NCBI GenBank assembly: GCA_022013205.1
Contig: JAKLQT010000208.1
Coordinates: forward strand, 1-5,760
Reading direction: 5' to 3'
Length of the DNA stretch: 5,760 nt
Origin: Candidatus Omnitrophota bacterium
GTDB taxonomy: Bacteria; Omnitrophota; Gorgyraeia; B26-G9
Both the position numbers and the translations under genes were made by a program. A model generated the notes under the pieces. The model did no database searches and was not told the DNA's origin. It saw only the letters and a program-made list of their open reading frames with translations. Numbering within the stretch: the first letter of the stretch is position 1; each line of letters starts with the position of its first letter. This document shows positions 4,333-5,760 of the stretch, piece by piece.

Positions 4333-5682
4333 TTAAATTTGCTGGCTTTCTAATCCGGCGGCTGCGGCTCCCAGAAGAATGGCATTATCAACCTTGTTTA
4401 TCTCGTAATAATAACTACCTCTTTGAGTTAAAATATTTCTCATATAGTATTCAACCCTTGCCTGGAAGTTTTTCATCATGTAATAACTACTGCCTTCAGC
4501 AGTTATACAGATAGGATCGCAGGGATTATTCCCTTTATCTGATTTTATAATTGCTGAAGCTAAAATTATTGAGGTAAAAATCGCCGCTCTTTCAACAAGA
4601 TTGTCGAACATGTGGTAGAGGCTGACCAAATCCCTGTTTTCGATACCTTTTATCAAATCAATAAGTCTTGGGTTCTGGGGTGGATAAAACAAAAAATCAT
4701 CAATATCTCTGGATTCCAGCACTACGGAATCATTAAAATTTCTTGAAAAAACATCTGAAAATAACCCATCCTTTAAAGCAAATCGCACCACTTCTGCTGC
4801 AAGTCCTCCCAGATAAGCGCCTGAAAACATTTTTTCATAACAACCCATCCCGGAATTTAATGTCTTGCTGTCAAACTTTAAATCAATTTCCCCCATGGGT
4901 CCTTTTGAGAAGTTCCCTGATTCGATATTTATAATCTGGTAATCATCCCCGTCCAGGTTTGCAATACGTTTTTTCTTTATATTTGAATTTTTTTCAATAT
5001 AGCTGACATTTGAACCCGTACCAAGTATAAAGCCTACGTAGCTTTCGAAGTTTCTGTTTTGAAATGCTGATATTCCTGAAAGTAGGGATGCAACAGTATC
5101 ATTTAGCATTACAATTTTTTTACTCCCTTTAAACCCTTGCTTCTTTATGGCAGCCATCAGATTTTCTCCAATAAACTCGCCCTCAACTTCCATTGCCTTG
5201 ATTTCCTTGGTAAAATAAGCCAGCTTACCGTCTCTTGTGGGGTAAATTTCAATAGGGTAAGAAAATACAAAACCAATATTATCACTTTCATCAATGATAT
5301 CTTTTATATTTTCAACTATTATCCTGAAAAATTCATCTTTTGAAACTTCACTTTTTGAACCTGGCATATAAGATTGCTTTAAATTCTGGATCACTGGTTC
5401 GTTTTTGTCATTAAACATTATAACTGCAGACCTGAAATTCGTTCCACCCGCATCAAGAACTATAACAGGTTTATTAACTAAAATTTTATTGCGGAATTGT
5501 ATGAATGTAGGAAACATTTTTAGAGAACTTTCCTCTCCCGCCAGTCCTCTTTGCATTTCGTCTAAAAACAGGTCAACATATTTATGGATGTCAATATCCT
5601 CAAAATACATTTTGTATTTTCTTAAGAAATTGTTAACAGCATCTTTTGCATTTTTTAATTCATTAATATTTAGAGCATCCAT
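4333..5682 (-). CDS. Eukaryotic-type hexokinase (Hexokinase_1/Hexokinase_2 family)
   Basis: This 449-residue protein resembles the single 50-kDa unit of yeast and animal hexokinases, which phosphorylate glucose or related hexoses with ATP, rather than the short bacterial ROK glucokinases. Conserved elements in order are: the phosphate loop LDAGGTNFR (76-84); FSYP (140-143) with the sugar-binding serine; FTKEIKA...VEGEFI (157-171), matching the TK and VEG region of animal enzymes; LNDTVASLLSG (193-203) with catalytic base Asp195; GFILGTGSNVSYIE (217-230); IESGNF (253-258) with sugar ligand Glu254; CYEKMFSGAYLGGL (281-294) with ligand Glu283; and the adenosine region ITAEGSSYYMM (393-403). All sugar-contact residues I can place are present, so it should be active. 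No Shine-Dalgarno sequence precedes the ATG. Substrate preference cannot be read. It has no sugar transporter or glycolysis gene beside it in this window. Confidence 0.93.
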   Translation of the reverse strand: MDALNINELKNAKDAVNNFLRKYKMYFEDIDIHKYVDLFLDEMQRGLAGEESSLKMFPTFIQFRNKILVNKPVIVLDAGGTNFRSAVIMFNDKNEPVIQNLKQSYMPGSKSEVSKDEFFRIIVENIKDIIDESDNIGFVFSYPIEIYPTRDGKLAYFTKEIKAMEVEGEFIGENLMAAIKKQGFKGSKKIVMLNDTVASLLSGISAFQNRNFESYVGFILGTGSNVSYIEKNSNIKKKRIANLDGDDYQIINIESGNFSKGPMGEIDLKFDSKTLNSGMGCYEKMFSGAYLGGLAAEVVRFALKDGLFSDVFSRNFNDSVVLESRDIDDFLFYPPQNPRLIDLIKGIENRDLVSLYHMFDNLVERAAIFTSIILASAIIKSDKGNNPCDPICITAEGSSYYMMKNFQARVEYYMRNILTQRGSYYYEINKVDNAILLGAAAAGLESQQI

Positions 5683-5760
5683 TATTTATATTGTTAATAA
5701 GTTAAGTTAACACTTAAATTTTAAATTACTGCCAAAATCTATTACGGGTAAAACAAAATG
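5683..5760. promoter_or_regulatory. Upstream region of the hexokinase gene with AT-rich dyads
   Basis: TTAAG (5702-5706) and CTTAA (5713-5717) form a dyad around TTAACA, and GTTAA-G-TTAAC (5701-5711) overlaps it. The half-site TTAACAC (5707-5713) also occurs in the orphan gene operator. A possible minus-strand promoter is TTGGCA (5735-5730) with TGTTAA (5712-5707) 17 bases on, a weak match lying on the dyads. No ribosome binding site is present. The window ends before the next gene can be seen. Confidence 0.3.

Noticed and set aside
5405..5710. 101-codon plus-strand open frame
   Set aside because: It is antisense to the conserved N-terminal third of the hexokinase, has no ribosome binding site, and its product has no recognisable features.
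5758..5760. ATG at the right edge as the start of a plus-strand gene
   Set aside because: Only the three bases are visible and the upstream GGGT is a poor ribosome binding site.

Overview
The window is AT-rich bacterial DNA (roughly one third G+C by eye) with five complete genes of recognisable family, one complete unrecognised small gene and one gene cut by the left edge. Nothing points to phage, transposon, CRISPR, tRNA or rRNA. The gene set (a NikR-type nickel regulator, a YerB-like DUF3048 protein, an Ldh2-type malate/lactate dehydrogenase, an M23 peptidase and a eukaryotic-type hexokinase) suits a fermentative, probably anaerobic bacterium. The phylum cannot be fixed from the sequence. 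DUF3048 proteins are common in Firmicutes and also occur in uncultured lineages, and eukaryotic-type hexokinase is sporadic in bacteria.

Layout, left to right: the start of a minus-strand gene (67 down to the left edge); a shared control region; nikR (+, 281-712); convergent with it, a DUF3048 secreted or membrane-anchored protein (-, 743-1756); a 193-base divergent control region rich in short repeats; an Ldh2-family dehydrogenase (+, 1950-3035); a 133-base gap with a strong promoter; an M23 endopeptidase (+, 3169-3738); convergent with it, a 122-residue protein of unknown function (-, 3764-4132); a 200-base gap with a second strong promoter and overlapping dyads; a hexokinase (-, 4333-5682); and a short AT-rich upstream region to the right edge.

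The genes do not form an operon of one pathway. Every gap between same-strand neighbours exceeds 130 bases, and most genes appear to have their own promoter. Two proteins act outside the membrane (DUF3048 and M23) and two are central-carbon enzymes (2-hydroxyacid dehydrogenase and hexokinase). The nickel regulator has no nickel transporter, hydrogenase or urease gene in view; its obvious candidate targets are itself and the truncated divergent gene.

The most interesting content is in the intergenic DNA and the orphan gene. The M23 gene has a perfect extended -10 box ending seven bases before its ATG and no ribosome binding site, which suggests a leaderless mRNA; an 11-bp inverted repeat overlaps this promoter. 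The orphan gene has a near-consensus promoter covered by two interlocking dyads. A third dyad sits on the -35 box of nikR. I see no clear multi-gene novel system; the orphan gene with its operator-like promoter is the best candidate for undescribed biology.
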